48,968 nucleotides of DNA from Bacillus timonensis (GTDB lineage: Bacteria; Bacillota; Bacilli; Bacillales; Bacillaceae_L). Both the position numbers and the translations under genes were made by a program. The notes beneath the pieces were generated by a model. It saw nothing but the letters and a program-made list of their open reading frames with translations. It was not told the DNA's origin and made no database searches. The DNA is taken from contig NZ_SLUB01000032.1 of the NCBI RefSeq assembly GCF_004799755.1, positions 1 to 48,968 of the forward strand, given 5' to 3'. Shown piece after piece: positions 19,331-27,640 of this stretch; positions within the stretch are counted from its first letter, which is position 1, and each line of letters begins with the position of its first letter.

Positions 19331-20583
19331 CTACTTCCTTCCTGGTCCTCTAGGTACAATACGTCTACCTCATCACCTTTGCCAAATCCGCGCGTTCCAC
19401 CTGGTAAAACCATAAATGCATTTGCCCCTGCTAGTGAGGATACGACATTTGATTTATCAAGACCACTTGGTGTCACTACAAGTTTTCCATCAGAAAAGCT
19501 GATTTTACTTCTTACAAATCTTGTAAATGGATTTGGCTTTGGGAAGTCAGCATCGAGCACTGCTTTCGCCTTTAACTGATGCGGGCAGGTAGAAAATAAT
19601 CTTGTCCGCACTACAGGTCTAACGAATAATTCGAAGCCTACATAACAAGCAGAAGGATTTCCAGATAACCCAAACAATAACTTACCATGTAGTTGAGCAA
19701 CAGTAGTAACGCTTCCCGGTCTCATTGCAATTTTATTAAATAAGACTTCCGCACCTAATTTTTCATAAATGGCTGGAAGATAATCATAATCCCCGACAGA
19801 AACTCCACCAGTCGTAATTAAGACATCCACTTCATCGATTGCATTTTTGATTGACTCAAAGCAAAGCTCAAAATCATCTGGTAGTTTCCCGAAATACTTT
19901 GGTTCCGCCCCCGCTCTTTCAATTTGTGCACTTATCATATAGGCATTGCTATTTCGAATTTTTCCAGGGGCAAGCTCCTCATGGACATCAAGCAATTCTG
20001 TCCCGGTAGCATAAATACCGACAACTGGTTTTTTAGCAACTTCTACCTGATGGTAGCCAAAAGTGGCTAAAAGTGCTTTAACACCAGGATTAATAGAGAC
20101 GCCTTTTTCCACTAAGACTGAGCCTTTTTTGGTATCCTCCCCTTGAAACGATACATTATCGCCAGATTTAAATGGTCGCTTTATAGACATGTACTTCTTT
20201 CCATCACGTTCATATTCAGTTGTTAATTCAAGCATCACAACTGCATCACATTCTGTTGGCATCGCTGCCCCCGTCATGATTCGAACCGCTTGAAAAGCCT
20301 CGACTTTTTTCGTTGCAACCGACCCGGCGCCAATTTCTTCAATTACTTCAAATTCAATTGGATTTTCTAGTCCCGCATTTGTTGTATCCATTGCCCGAAC
20401 AGCAAACCCATCATATGGTGACCGATCAAAATGTGGTACATCATGATCAGCAATTACATCCTCCGCTAAAAATCGTCCATAACTTGCTTCTATCGATACT
20501 ATTTCCTTTGTCCCTTTTCCCGCAAATTCCATTACTCTTGATACCGCTTCTGGAACGGGTATGGGTGTTCTTCTTTCAACCAT
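19315..20583 (-). CDS. moeA: Molybdopterin molybdenumtransferase
   Basis: MoeA inserts molybdate into adenylated molybdopterin. The 422-residue protein has the family start (IPVPEAVSRVMEFA), the DHDVPHFDRSPYDGFAVR segment, and the MoCF-binding domain with ITTGGVSVGDYDYLP and SGNPSACYVGFELFVRP. The 60-base gap after the chemoreceptor gene has no clear terminator, so the operon may be read from the Fnr-type promoter at 21.65-21.69 kb. TATACT and TACAAT hexamers just upstream leave a local promoter possible. Confidence 0.96.
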   Translation of the reverse strand: MVERRTPIPVPEAVSRVMEFAGKGTKEIVSIEASYGRFLAEDVIADHDVPHFDRSPYDGFAVRAMDTTNAGLENPIEFEVIEEIGAGSVATKKVEAFQAVRIMTGAAMPTECDAVVMLELTTEYERDGKKYMSIKRPFKSGDNVSFQGEDTKKGSVLVEKGVSINPGVKALLATFGYHQVEVAKKPVVGIYATGTELLDVHEELAPGKIRNSNAYMISAQIERAGAEPKYFGKLPDDFELCFESIKNAIDEVDVLITTGGVSVGDYDYLPAIYEKLGAEVLFNKIAMRPGSVTTVAQLHGKLLFGLSGNPSACYVGFELFVRPVVRTRLFSTCPHQLKAKAVLDADFPKPNPFTRFVRSKISFSDGKLVVTPSGLDKSNVVSSLAGANAFMVLPGGTRGFGKGDEVDVLYLEDQEGSRWPWK

Positions 20584-20643
20584 CTTTTTTCACTCACTTT
20601 TTATCTACTTTTTTCCTATTGTAGTATAAATTAGAAAAAACCA

Positions 20644-21606
20644 CTACTTTCTTGCTGTCATTTCATTAAGCTGAACGATTCCTTCTTCAAGTTTATCGTC
20701 GACGACTTTGGCGTCTGTAATATGTTGAGTGATTAAATCGTTCGCATTATCAAATAACTCTTTTGTAGTCGAAATTTCTTGCATAACATCTTGTGAATAC
20801 ACTTTTTGCTCTTGAATCGTATCTAAGACAGAGTGTACCTCTTTTTGGACAGACTGAATGACGGACAAAATATAATTGAATTTTTCAGTTGTATATATAC
20901 TTGCATCAACCCCTGAATGAACAAGGTTTGTACTATTCGTTGTTGACTGTAAGGATTGATCAATTTCTTTTTGGATTGCCTTTGTAAGAGCACTAATATG
21001 TTCTGTGCTAGAAGCCGTGCTCTCTGCAAGTTTCCTTACCTCTGCTGCAACGACCGAAAATCCCTTTCCTTGCTCTCCTGCCCTCGCCGCTTCAATCGAT
21101 GCATTTAATGCTAATAAATTCGTCTGGTCAGCGATTTCTTTTATGACTTGTACGATATTTTCAATTTCTCTTGAACGATTATTTAAATGGTTCATTTTTT
21201 CAGATGTATCATTTAATTGGGAACCCAATTCTTTCATAATGGATTCAACTTCTAATACTTGGTTTTTCCCCTCACTTGATTTTGCTACCATATCTTCAGC
21301 AGCTAAAAGTAAGGTTTGACCATTTTCATATAATTTAGCAGAGTTATGATAGGATAGGAGACTAAGCTCGTCCACTCGGTCGAATTTAGATTTTATCTTG
21401 CCTACTAACTCTCCAAGAACATGATGCTGACCATTTACATGCTCGTGTTGTTCAATCGTTGCAACAAGTTCCTCGTAAAAATTTTTAAAAAACAATGATG
21501 TATTTTCTCTCTGAAGTTCTCTTTCCTCTATCAACACATTCATATCCTGTTTTAGTTGCTTATTTTCCTTTTCAAGATTTGCAATATATTGTTTACGATT
21601 AAACAT
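20644..21606 (-). CDS. Soluble methyl-accepting chemotaxis-type receptor
   Basis: This 320-residue protein has only coiled-coil (about 5-40) and a signalling domain, without membrane segments. The highly conserved hairpin tip reads [22 protein letters not shown] and continues [18 protein letters not shown]. It would couple to CheA/CheW from the cytoplasm. The first 90 residues, which hold several His ([15 protein letters not shown]), may bind an internal ligand; I do not recognise the domain. ATG 21606 follows GGGAGATG. It diverges from ric and has its own Fnr-type site, so it may direct movement under anaerobic conditions. Confidence 0.85.
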   Translation of the reverse strand: MFNRKQYIANLEKENKQLKQDMNVLIEERELQRENTSLFFKNFYEELVATIEQHEHVNGQHHVLGELVGKIKSKFDRVDELSLLSYHNSAKLYENGQTLLLAAEDMVAKSSEGKNQVLEVESIMKELGSQLNDTSEKMNHLNNRSREIENIVQVIKEIADQTNLLALNASIEAARAGEQGKGFSVVAAEVRKLAESTASSTEHISALTKAIQKEIDQSLQSTTNSTNLVHSGVDASIYTTEKFNYILSVIQSVQKEVHSVLDTIQEQKVYSQDVMQEISTTKELFDNANDLITQHITDAKVVDDKLEEGIVQLNEMTARK

Positions 21607-21645
21607 CGTTAAGACATCTCCCTGCAGCAATCTGTATTTGGCTTT

Positions 21646-21689
21646 ATGGTACCAAACTTACGTCCTTTTAACCTGTGACGCACATCACT
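21646..21689 (-). promoter_or_regulatory. Fnr-type site and -10 for the chemoreceptor gene
   Basis: TGTGACGCACATCACT at 21674-21689 fits TGTGA-N6-TCACA/T. On the minus strand a TACCAT hexamer (21651-21646) would place the start near 21640, 41.5 bases from the site centre, as for class II activation. The -10 is weak. Confidence 0.65.
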
Positions 21690-21722
21690 TATAAGCGATT
21701 TTATGACGATTTTCTACAAATG

Positions 21723-21765
21723 TGTGATACGCATCACCACATTCCTCCTGCTTAACAGCTATCCT
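21723..21765 (+). promoter_or_regulatory. Fnr-type site and -10 for ric
   Basis: TGTGATACGCATCACC at 21723-21738 has one mismatch to TGTGA-N6-TCACA. TATCCT at 21760-21765 gives a start near 21772, again 41.5 bases from the site centre. Confidence 0.68.
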
Positions 21766-21796
21766 ATAAGTAGTTTACTAAATAGGAGGTAAAGTC

Positions 21797-22504
21797 ATGG
21801 AACAAACTTTTACAGAACAACATATCATTGGAGAAATTGTAACTGAGTTTCCGAAAGCAGGGGACCTTTTCAAAAAACTTCGAATTGATTTTTGCTGTGG
21901 TGGTAACCGTCCACTAATAGATGCTATAGAAGAAAGAAGCCTCTCCAAAGATGAGGTTTTGTCAAAATTGAATACACTTTATCAAGAAATGAAGGAATTA
22001 AATGAAAAAACAGTGGATTGGAAGGCTGCAAGCTATTCTGAATTAATTGACCATATTGTAAATAAACATCATCGTTATTTAAATGAAGAGCTTCCGCAAC
22101 TTAGCCCATATGTAACAAAGGTTTTAAGAGTACATGGCGGAAATCATCCACATCTTGCAAGAGTGCACTCACTGTTTAATCAATTAAAGGTTGAGCTTGA
22201 ACAGCATACAATTAAGGAGGAAGCCGAGTCATTCCCTCTTATTGTCAAATTTGAAAACGAGCCAACTACTGAAAATCATGAACTAGTGAAAAAACATGTA
22301 GCAGAATTAGAAGGAGAACATGACGAGGCTGGAACCATTATTAAAGAAATCCGAGACATTACAAACGACTTCCAACCACCAATTGGTGCATGTGGCACAT
22401 ATCGTTTAGTCTACCAACGTCTTGAAGCACTTGAGGCTGACCTATTCCAGCATATTCATTTAGAAAATAATATCCTATTCCCAAGAGCAGCAGCAGGGAA
22501 TTAA
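21797..22504 (+). CDS. ric: Ric/ScdA di-iron iron-sulfur cluster repair protein
   Basis: Ric (YtfE/ScdA) is a hemerythrin-like di-iron protein that repairs iron-sulfur clusters damaged by NO or oxidants. The 235 residues start with the ScdA N-terminal domain (DLFKKLRIDFCCGGNRPL, with C33-C34) and then the hemerythrin domain with candidate iron ligands in IVNKHHRYL, HGGNHPHLARVHSLF, EQHTIKEEAESFP, EGEHDEAG and FQHIHLENNILFP. AGGAGG lies 7 bases before the ATG. Its Fnr-type promoter and NO reductase neighbours fit a role in nitrosative stress during anaerobic growth. Confidence 0.93.
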   Translation: MEQTFTEQHIIGEIVTEFPKAGDLFKKLRIDFCCGGNRPLIDAIEERSLSKDEVLSKLNTLYQEMKELNEKTVDWKAASYSELIDHIVNKHHRYLNEELPQLSPYVTKVLRVHGGNHPHLARVHSLFNQLKVELEQHTIKEEAESFPLIVKFENEPTTENHELVKKHVAELEGEHDEAGTIIKEIRDITNDFQPPIGACGTYRLVYQRLEALEADLFQHIHLENNILFPRAAAGN

Positions 22505-22519
22505 TTCTTACAAACAGAT

Positions 22520-22557
22520 AAAAACCGCGTTATCCATCGGATAATCGCGGTTTTTTA
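22520..22557 (+). terminator. Terminator after ric
   Basis: AACCGCGTTATCC pairs with GGATAATCGCGGTT, followed by TTTTTT. It also suits the convergent gene ending at 22561. Confidence 0.9.
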
Positions 22558-22560
22558 TCT

Positions 22561-23208
22561 TTATTTAAAGGTTGGAATAGTAGAAGAAGAATCTGATCTA
22601 GTTGATTTTAATTGAATGAGAGGCTGATTTCTCTTTTTAACTTTTAGAGCAACAGGCTTCCCAATAAAAACTCGTACCATGATTAATAGACAAATTACCA
22701 TTCCTAGAATAAACATGGATTTTCCAAGCTGCTGTTGGGCTGTAAGCAAGTAATTATTACATAGGCGTGCTGGAGACACTGTGTAAAGCCAACTCATCAC
22801 AAAAATCATAGATATGAGATTTGCCCAAATAAATCCTTTACTAATAGGTCCGAGCAACTGCCAGCTATAATACAATAAACTCCCTGCAACAAATGATAAA
22901 CTACTATATTTTGCAATCTCCATTACTGGTTCATTCAATGCAGCATCGATTGATCTAGGTAAAATCCAAAAACCGATAACACATATTGTAATGATCATCC
23001 CTGCAATCCCATTTTCATTGTAGTAAAGGAAAAAGTTTCTCCATTTCCTAGGAAACCCTTTTGCAAGAAAGTAACCACCCCCTACCAATAATGGGTATTG
23101 AATGAGCATTGTTCCAACCATGCTCTCTTCAAAATACCCCCTTACATATGGGAAAGAAATGAATAGAAGTAAAAGTAGTCCAATCCATAAATAACGTAAA
23201 CGGTCCAT
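22561..23208 (-). CDS. Polytopic membrane protein of the NO reductase-like operon
   Basis: A 215-residue protein with about six membrane segments (near 7-25, 31-50, 69-87, 99-117, 127-145, 164-182). It has few charged residues inside the membrane and ends in a basic, Ser/Thr-rich tail. I do not recognise the family. It is the last gene after the CuA subunit, subunit I and Sco genes, with a 9-base gap and AGGTGA before the ATG, so it probably assists assembly or forms an extra subunit of that enzyme. Confidence 0.75.
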   Translation of the reverse strand: MDRLRYLWIGLLLLLFISFPYVRGYFEESMVGTMLIQYPLLVGGGYFLAKGFPRKWRNFFLYYNENGIAGMIITICVIGFWILPRSIDAALNEPVMEIAKYSSLSFVAGSLLYYSWQLLGPISKGFIWANLISMIFVMSWLYTVSPARLCNNYLLTAQQQLGKSMFILGMVICLLIMVRVFIGKPVALKVKKRNQPLIQLKSTRSDSSSTIPTFK

Positions 23209-23217
23209 ATTTCACCT

Positions 23218-23826
23218 CTAAAATAGAAAAGTATCTAAGTATTCCACAACAGTTTGTGGTGTCTGATAATCAAAGATATTTGTTAATTTTCCCTCTGGGT
23301 TGACAACATAAAATGCAGAATTATGCTCATACCCTCCATATTCATTCGGTATAACGATTACTCCAAGTGTATCTAAAACATCTTGTAATTCTTGTTCATT
23401 CTGAATCGTTGCCATTTTCCACTGGTCTCCGTCTGCACCAAAATGGTCTGAATAAGATTTTAGAACTGTTGGAGAATCATTCTCTGGATCAAAGCTTATA
23501 CTTACAAGAACAACTTCTTTTCCAATTACATCTTTTGGAATATTTTCATAGATTTCAGCAAAATTTCGTTCCAAAACCGGACATACATCCCCACAACTTG
23601 TATACATAAAGGTAAAAAGTGTGTACTTCCCCTTCAATTCATTTAAGTGAAATTCTTTCGAATTGGAGTCGATTAATGTAGCAGAAGGGAGCTTTGGCTG
23701 CTCCCTTTCTAATTTAATAATTCTTGCTTTCTCTGCTGTAAAAGCCTGTAATCCATCTGTACCAATCCATAGCATAGTGATTCCTGCTACTAGTGCAAAT
23801 AGAATGCCAACACTTTTACGCAACAT
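23218..23826 (-). CDS. Sco1/SenC-type copper chaperone
   Basis: Sco proteins deliver copper to CuA sites. The 202 residues include an N-terminal membrane anchor (about 8-26) and a thioredoxin-like domain with the copper motif CGDVC (C78, C82) and H168 in YEHNSAFY. The gene overlaps the end of subunit I. I prefer ATG 23826 with TAGGAAAT upstream; ATG 23835 sits right against its ribosome site. It lies with the CuA subunit gene, so it most likely loads that site. Confidence 0.9.
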   Translation of the reverse strand: MLRKSVGILFALVAGITMLWIGTDGLQAFTAEKARIIKLEREQPKLPSATLIDSNSKEFHLNELKGKYTLFTFMYTSCGDVCPVLERNFAEIYENIPKDVIGKEVVLVSISFDPENDSPTVLKSYSDHFGADGDQWKMATIQNEQELQDVLDTLGVIVIPNEYGGYEHNSAFYVVNPEGKLTNIFDYQTPQTVVEYLDTFLF

Positions 23827-25303
23827 GGCGATCATTTCCTACTTTTTCTTGAAACTTATAATCAATTAATCTTGAAAAATTCCAAAAACGAATTACAAAT
23901 GTCAAGACAGCAAGGACGATAAAGATACCAAAAATGACTCCCATACGGTCATATGGAATCCATTCAGGGACATGTTCCGCCCATCTTCTTGGCGCTCCTA
24001 CTTTTCCGGAGAATAGGAACGATCCACATAATCCAATAAAGAACATCGTATAAACCCAAAAACTAATCGTATCAATCGAAGTTTCCTTCTCTTTTCCATT
24101 CACTTTTGCTAAATAATACATAAATCCAAATAACATAGCTGTCGCACCTAATCCCATATACATATGGAAATGACCAGGTACCCATTTTGTGTTATGCATA
24201 ACATGGTTTACAACAATCGTTGCATCGACAATTGCAGGTACGACACCAATTACCCAACCAAACATCGATAGAAACATAAATGATGATGCAATGTCCCATT
24301 TAATACCTGAACGATATACAATCATTAACGCACCATATGCTGTGACAACTAATACAGGTAATCCGTTTGCATATGAAAGGACCTGACCGATAATAATCAT
24401 CCACTTTGGCATTGCAAAGTCCATTAACAAGTGGTGAGAATAAATCGTAATCGTAAATAATGTTGAAAAGTTCCACGCAATTAAAAATGGACGATTTGCT
24501 TTCCATGGTCGATTCGTATAGATTGCTAATATCTCATACACAGCAATAACACCCATGTAAATAATCGAGTTTGCAAAGATGTGACCAAACGCATATGTTA
24601 GATTTTTTGCAAGCATTGGGTCAATTGTAATCGTTGGAATAAACAGATGGATCAGGTTCATAACTAGTACTGTTGCTCCCGCAATTAATGCAGTGGTGTT
24701 TACAATTGAAACCATTGTACTAGCAACGACAGCTGCTGGAGGACCATAGCCTTTTTCCTTTCCAAATACGATTGACCAGCCTAACCCTCCGCCTAAGCTT
24801 CCATATTGTTTAATAATCGCTCTAGCAACATCTAAATTCAATAATAAAAATCCAACACCAAGTATAAGCATTCCGCCTAAATATAAAGCTGCTCCCGCTA
24901 CAGCCCATCCACCTGCAGAGATAGATGGTAGGGGATATAAGAATGTCCAAGCTCCCGCAAAGTCAAACACGAATATTCCTACTAACACCATGACGACTCC
25001 GATGATAAATGTTACGAAATTCGTAATCAGAATGGTTTTGCTTAATTGAACATATTTACTAAGGAAGTACCACATCACAGCAGCTGCAGCTAATGCAGCG
25101 GCACCAACCATACCTGTTCCATGGACAGTCATGATTTCATAAAAAAATCCAGGGTCGACATCAATCATTTTCCCTTGTGCAAGAAGCATCAAAACCCCAA
25201 ATACCATCATTGATAAAATGATTAATCCACCTGCTAAAAGGTACATAGCAATTGTTTTGTTTCGGGATTGATTTGTTCCTTCCATTGCAATATTAGTAGA
25301 CAT
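23816..25303 (-). CDS. Heme-copper oxidoreductase subunit I, probable CuA-type nitric oxide reductase
   Basis: This 495-residue membrane protein has about 12-13 helices and is routinely called b(o/a)3-type cytochrome c oxidase subunit I. The metal ligands are present: H61 (VHGTGM) and H380 for the low-spin heme, H378 for the active-site heme (WVPGHFH), and H241, H290, H291 for CuB (FGHIFANS, YSHHLLMD). The residue four after H241, which is the cross-linked Tyr in ba3 oxidases, is N245. Losing that Tyr is typical of NO reductases, and the CuA NO reductase of B. azotoformans (cbaA) is the best comparison. The sequence alone does not prove the substrate. Confidence 0.85.
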   Translation of the reverse strand: MSTNIAMEGTNQSRNKTIAMYLLAGGLIILSMMVFGVLMLLAQGKMIDVDPGFFYEIMTVHGTGMVGAAALAAAAVMWYFLSKYVQLSKTILITNFVTFIIGVVMVLVGIFVFDFAGAWTFLYPLPSISAGGWAVAGAALYLGGMLILGVGFLLLNLDVARAIIKQYGSLGGGLGWSIVFGKEKGYGPPAAVVASTMVSIVNTTALIAGATVLVMNLIHLFIPTITIDPMLAKNLTYAFGHIFANSIIYMGVIAVYEILAIYTNRPWKANRPFLIAWNFSTLFTITIYSHHLLMDFAMPKWMIIIGQVLSYANGLPVLVVTAYGALMIVYRSGIKWDIASSFMFLSMFGWVIGVVPAIVDATIVVNHVMHNTKWVPGHFHMYMGLGATAMLFGFMYYLAKVNGKEKETSIDTISFWVYTMFFIGLCGSFLFSGKVGAPRRWAEHVPEWIPYDRMGVIFGIFIVLAVLTFVIRFWNFSRLIDYKFQEKVGNDRHVA

Positions 25304-25316
25304 TGTTAGCCCCCCC

Positions 25317-25841
25317 TTAATTTGTTACGACAATTTCACCAATCATGAGATGGTGACTAAGTCCACAGTATTCCATACATAAAATTTGATACGTACCAGG
25401 CTCTGTAAATGTGTAGTATACAGTGTTTGTATACTCTGGCATTGCCTGGGTTTGGGCTAATAAATTCATGTCTTTGTCATAGATACCAAAGCCATGGTTA
25501 ACATCTGTGCTCGTGATATCGAATTCGATTGGTTCCCCCACTTTGAATTCAGTTTGGCTCATATTCCAGCCGAATTGAATAGCCTCTACATCCACAACAA
25601 CTGGATTTTCTGCTTGTCCATACACGGGTCTTTCAAATGGCAGATCTTGAAGTGTAAAATACGTTGCAGTTCCAAACACAACAAGTAAAGCAATGAAATA
25701 AATCGTTCTAAAGCGGTACCATTTTTTCTGAATTGATTCATACTCTCTTCGTCTATTTGTTTTTAAGACAACGGTAATAAAAATAACGGTAATTAAGGTC
25801 ATTAAAATAATAGAAAGATACCAAGCTGCTGTTTGGTACAA
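25317..25841 (-). CDS. Heme-copper oxidoreductase subunit II with CuA site
   Basis: The 174-residue subunit II accepts electrons from a c-type cytochrome at a binuclear CuA centre outside the membrane. Two membrane segments (about 7-27 and 47-62) precede a cupredoxin domain with H116 (DVNHGFGIY) and CMEYCGLSHHLM, giving C155, C159, H163 and M166, so the site is complete. Two helices differ from the single one of Thermus ba3 subunit II. It is the first gene of the operon, 13 bases before subunit I. Confidence 0.9.
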   Translation of the reverse strand: MYQTAAWYLSIILMTLITVIFITVVLKTNRRREYESIQKKWYRFRTIYFIALLVVFGTATYFTLQDLPFERPVYGQAENPVVVDVEAIQFGWNMSQTEFKVGEPIEFDITSTDVNHGFGIYDKDMNLLAQTQAMPEYTNTVYYTFTEPGTYQILCMEYCGLSHHLMIGEIVVTN

Positions 25842-25874
25842 AAGGACCCCCTCCTAAATTCTCTTTTCAGCATG

Positions 25875-25918
25875 ATTCTCACATATTGTTCAACCATAAA
25901 TCTGTTAAGTTTGTCACA
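25875..25918 (-). promoter_or_regulatory. Fnr-type site before the CuA subunit gene
   Basis: On the minus strand TGTGACAAACTTAACA (25918-25903) is one mismatch from TGTGA-N6-TCACA. A weak -10, GAGAAT at 25880-25875, would give a start near 25868, about 42 bases from the centre. Confidence 0.5.
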
Positions 25919-25933
25919 AAATGGGCAGAAAAC

Positions 25934-25966
25934 GAAAAAAGACACATTCTTGTCAAGAATGCATCT
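25934..25966 (-). terminator. Terminator after modB
   Basis: AGATGCATTCTTG and CAAGAATGTGTCT pair with one internal mismatch pair on the minus strand and are followed by TTTTTTC. Confidence 0.85.
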
Positions 25967-25976
25967 TTTCATTGTT

Positions 25977-26630
25977 TTATTTAATTAAATAGGTTGACGC
26001 AAGCATAAGAAAGGAAATGAAGATAGTCGTTACGACCCATAACCAAGCTAGTTCCATGTTCCCGCTATCAATAGCAACATAGATGGCAGTTGGCAATGTT
26101 TGGGTTTTACCAGGAATATTTCCAGCAAACATGAGGGTTGCGCCAAATTCACCTAAGGCACGGGTAAAACTTAAGATAAAACCCGTTACAATTGCTTTAA
26201 TTGATAATGGAATGGAAACATAAAGGAATATTCGAAATTCATCTGCCCCGTCCGTCCTGGCAGCATCCTCAATATCGGGACTCACGGATTGAAAGCCGGT
26301 TTTCACGGATTGATACATAAGTGGAAACGCCACAACAGTAGAAGCAATAACTGCTGCCCACCAAGTGAACATGATTGGTTGGCCCGTTATTTTTTCAATA
26401 AATGTGCCAACGAAACTATTTCTTCCAAATATCACAATTAATAAAAAACCTACTACTGATGGAGGAAGAACAAGAGGTAGCATTAATAACGTTTCAATTA
26501 TGAGTTTTCCTTTAAATTTCCTATTCGCCATCCATTTTCCTGTTAACAACCCAAGCAATAAGACAATGCAGCCTGCAGTAATCGCAATGGATATTGAAAG
26601 TTTAATAGGTGACCAAAATAACTGTTCCAT
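25977..26630 (-). CDS. modB: Molybdate ABC transporter permease
   Basis: ModB is the membrane permease of the molybdate importer. The 217-residue protein has five or six helices and the ATPase-contact EAA loop EDAARTDGADEFRIFLYVSI followed by RALGEFGATLM, as in ModB. Neither a binding protein (modA) nor an ATPase (modC) is adjacent: Fnr lies upstream and a terminator downstream. Its partners must be elsewhere. Context with mo-cofactor genes supports molybdate over other anions. TTGAAA and TATGAA 17 bases apart upstream are a possible promoter. Confidence 0.88.
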   Translation of the reverse strand: MEQLFWSPIKLSISIAITAGCIVLLLGLLTGKWMANRKFKGKLIIETLLMLPLVLPPSVVGFLLIVIFGRNSFVGTFIEKITGQPIMFTWWAAVIASTVVAFPLMYQSVKTGFQSVSPDIEDAARTDGADEFRIFLYVSIPLSIKAIVTGFILSFTRALGEFGATLMFAGNIPGKTQTLPTAIYVAIDSGNMELAWLWVVTTIFISFLMLASTYLIK

Positions 26631-26712
26631 GAATCATACCTCAATTGTTAAAAATTGTTCATAATTGATAAACCCTTATTTTTCAAGCATTTTGAAGCAT
26701 TTTTACAATAAG

Positions 26713-26755
26713 TGTGATTTATTATACACCTCATGAATACCTAACATTATATTAT
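26713..26755 (+). promoter_or_regulatory. Degenerate Fnr-type site before fnr
   Basis: TGTGATTTATTATACA at 26713-26728 has an exact left half and a right half with two mismatches. TATTAT at 26750-26755 gives a start near 26762, 41.5 bases from the centre. This suggests autoregulation. Confidence 0.45.
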
Positions 26756-26801
26756 CTTATTAGAACGAAGTATAGCATTCCTGCTTAGGAAGGTGGTACC
26801 T

Positions 26802-27506
26802 ATGAGTCAATTAACATTACAAAAAACAAAAATTTCCAATGACTTAACAGAACTTATGAAATCAGCTAATCAAGTCATTAAAATGGCAAAAGGAACGTAT
26901 TTATTTCGAGAAGGTATGAAAGCTTCCGAACTTTACCTCATTCTTTCTGGGCGTGTAAGAGTTAGTAAAGGAACATCTGATGGAAGCGAATTATCCCTAC
27001 GAGTTTGTAGCCAAAATGAAATTGTTGGTGAGTTGACATTATTCACCGACCAACCGAAATATTTATTTGATTGTTTACTTTTAGAGGATAGCGAAATTGC
27101 CGTTATTCAAAAAGATGACTTAGAACGAAAACTTTTTGAAAATACGAATCTTGCATTTGAATTTATGAAATGGATGAGTGACCATTTTCGAAAAACACAA
27201 ACGAAGTTTCGAGATCTTGTTTTATTAGGTAAAAAAGGTGCCTTATACTCAACCTTAGTTCGAATGACCAATAGTTATGGTGTTCACACAGATAATGGTA
27301 TCTTAATAGACTTGCACTTAACCAATCAGGAGCTTGCTAATTTCTGTGCAACTACAAGAGAAAGTGTAAACCGGATGTTACATGAATTGCGTTCTCTAGG
27401 TGTTATTTCTGTCACAAAAGGCTATATTACGATTCACGATTTGGTATATATTAAAAAGGAAATCCAATGTGAGGATTGTCCAGCAAAATATTGTAGCATT
27501 GAATAA
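26802..27506 (+). CDS. fnr: Fnr, anaerobic [4Fe-4S] transcription activator
   Basis: Fnr of Bacillus activates anaerobic genes when its cluster is intact. The 234-residue protein has a cyclic-nucleotide-binding-type N domain, a dimer helix, and a helix-turn-helix with TTRESVNRML, like the CRP recognition helix. It ends IQCEDCPAKYCSIE: C223, C226 and C231 give the C-x2-C-x4-C spacing of the B. subtilis cluster ligands, and D138 (KFRDLVLLGKKG) fits the fourth ligand Asp. ATG 26802 follows AGGAAGGTGG. It stands alone between modB and the radical SAM gene. Confidence 0.93.
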   Translation: MSQLTLQKTKISNDLTELMKSANQVIKMAKGTYLFREGMKASELYLILSGRVRVSKGTSDGSELSLRVCSQNEIVGELTLFTDQPKYLFDCLLLEDSEIAVIQKDDLERKLFENTNLAFEFMKWMSDHFRKTQTKFRDLVLLGKKGALYSTLVRMTNSYGVHTDNGILIDLHLTNQELANFCATTRESVNRMLHELRSLGVISVTKGYITIHDLVYIKKEIQCEDCPAKYCSIE

Positions 27507-27510
27507 GCTA

Positions 27511-27541
27511 CAAAGACCCATGGAATCCCATGGGTCTTTAT
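27511..27541 (+). terminator. Terminator after fnr
   Basis: AAAGACCCATGG pairs with CCATGGGTCTTT around a 4-base loop, then a short T-rich stretch. Confidence 0.85.
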
Positions 27542-27640
27542 TTGTTCCAGGACAAGCGATAATTCCCTCAAGGATAAAAGCCAATCACTTTGGAAGGATT
27601 GACTTTTGTCTGCCTGCTCCTATTTGCCGAACCTTTACTT

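Noticed and set aside
23816-25303. Plain ba3-type cytochrome c oxidase
   Set aside because: The active-site Tyr position is Asn and the neighbours concern NO and anaerobiosis, so I do not adopt this as the first reading, although it stays possible.
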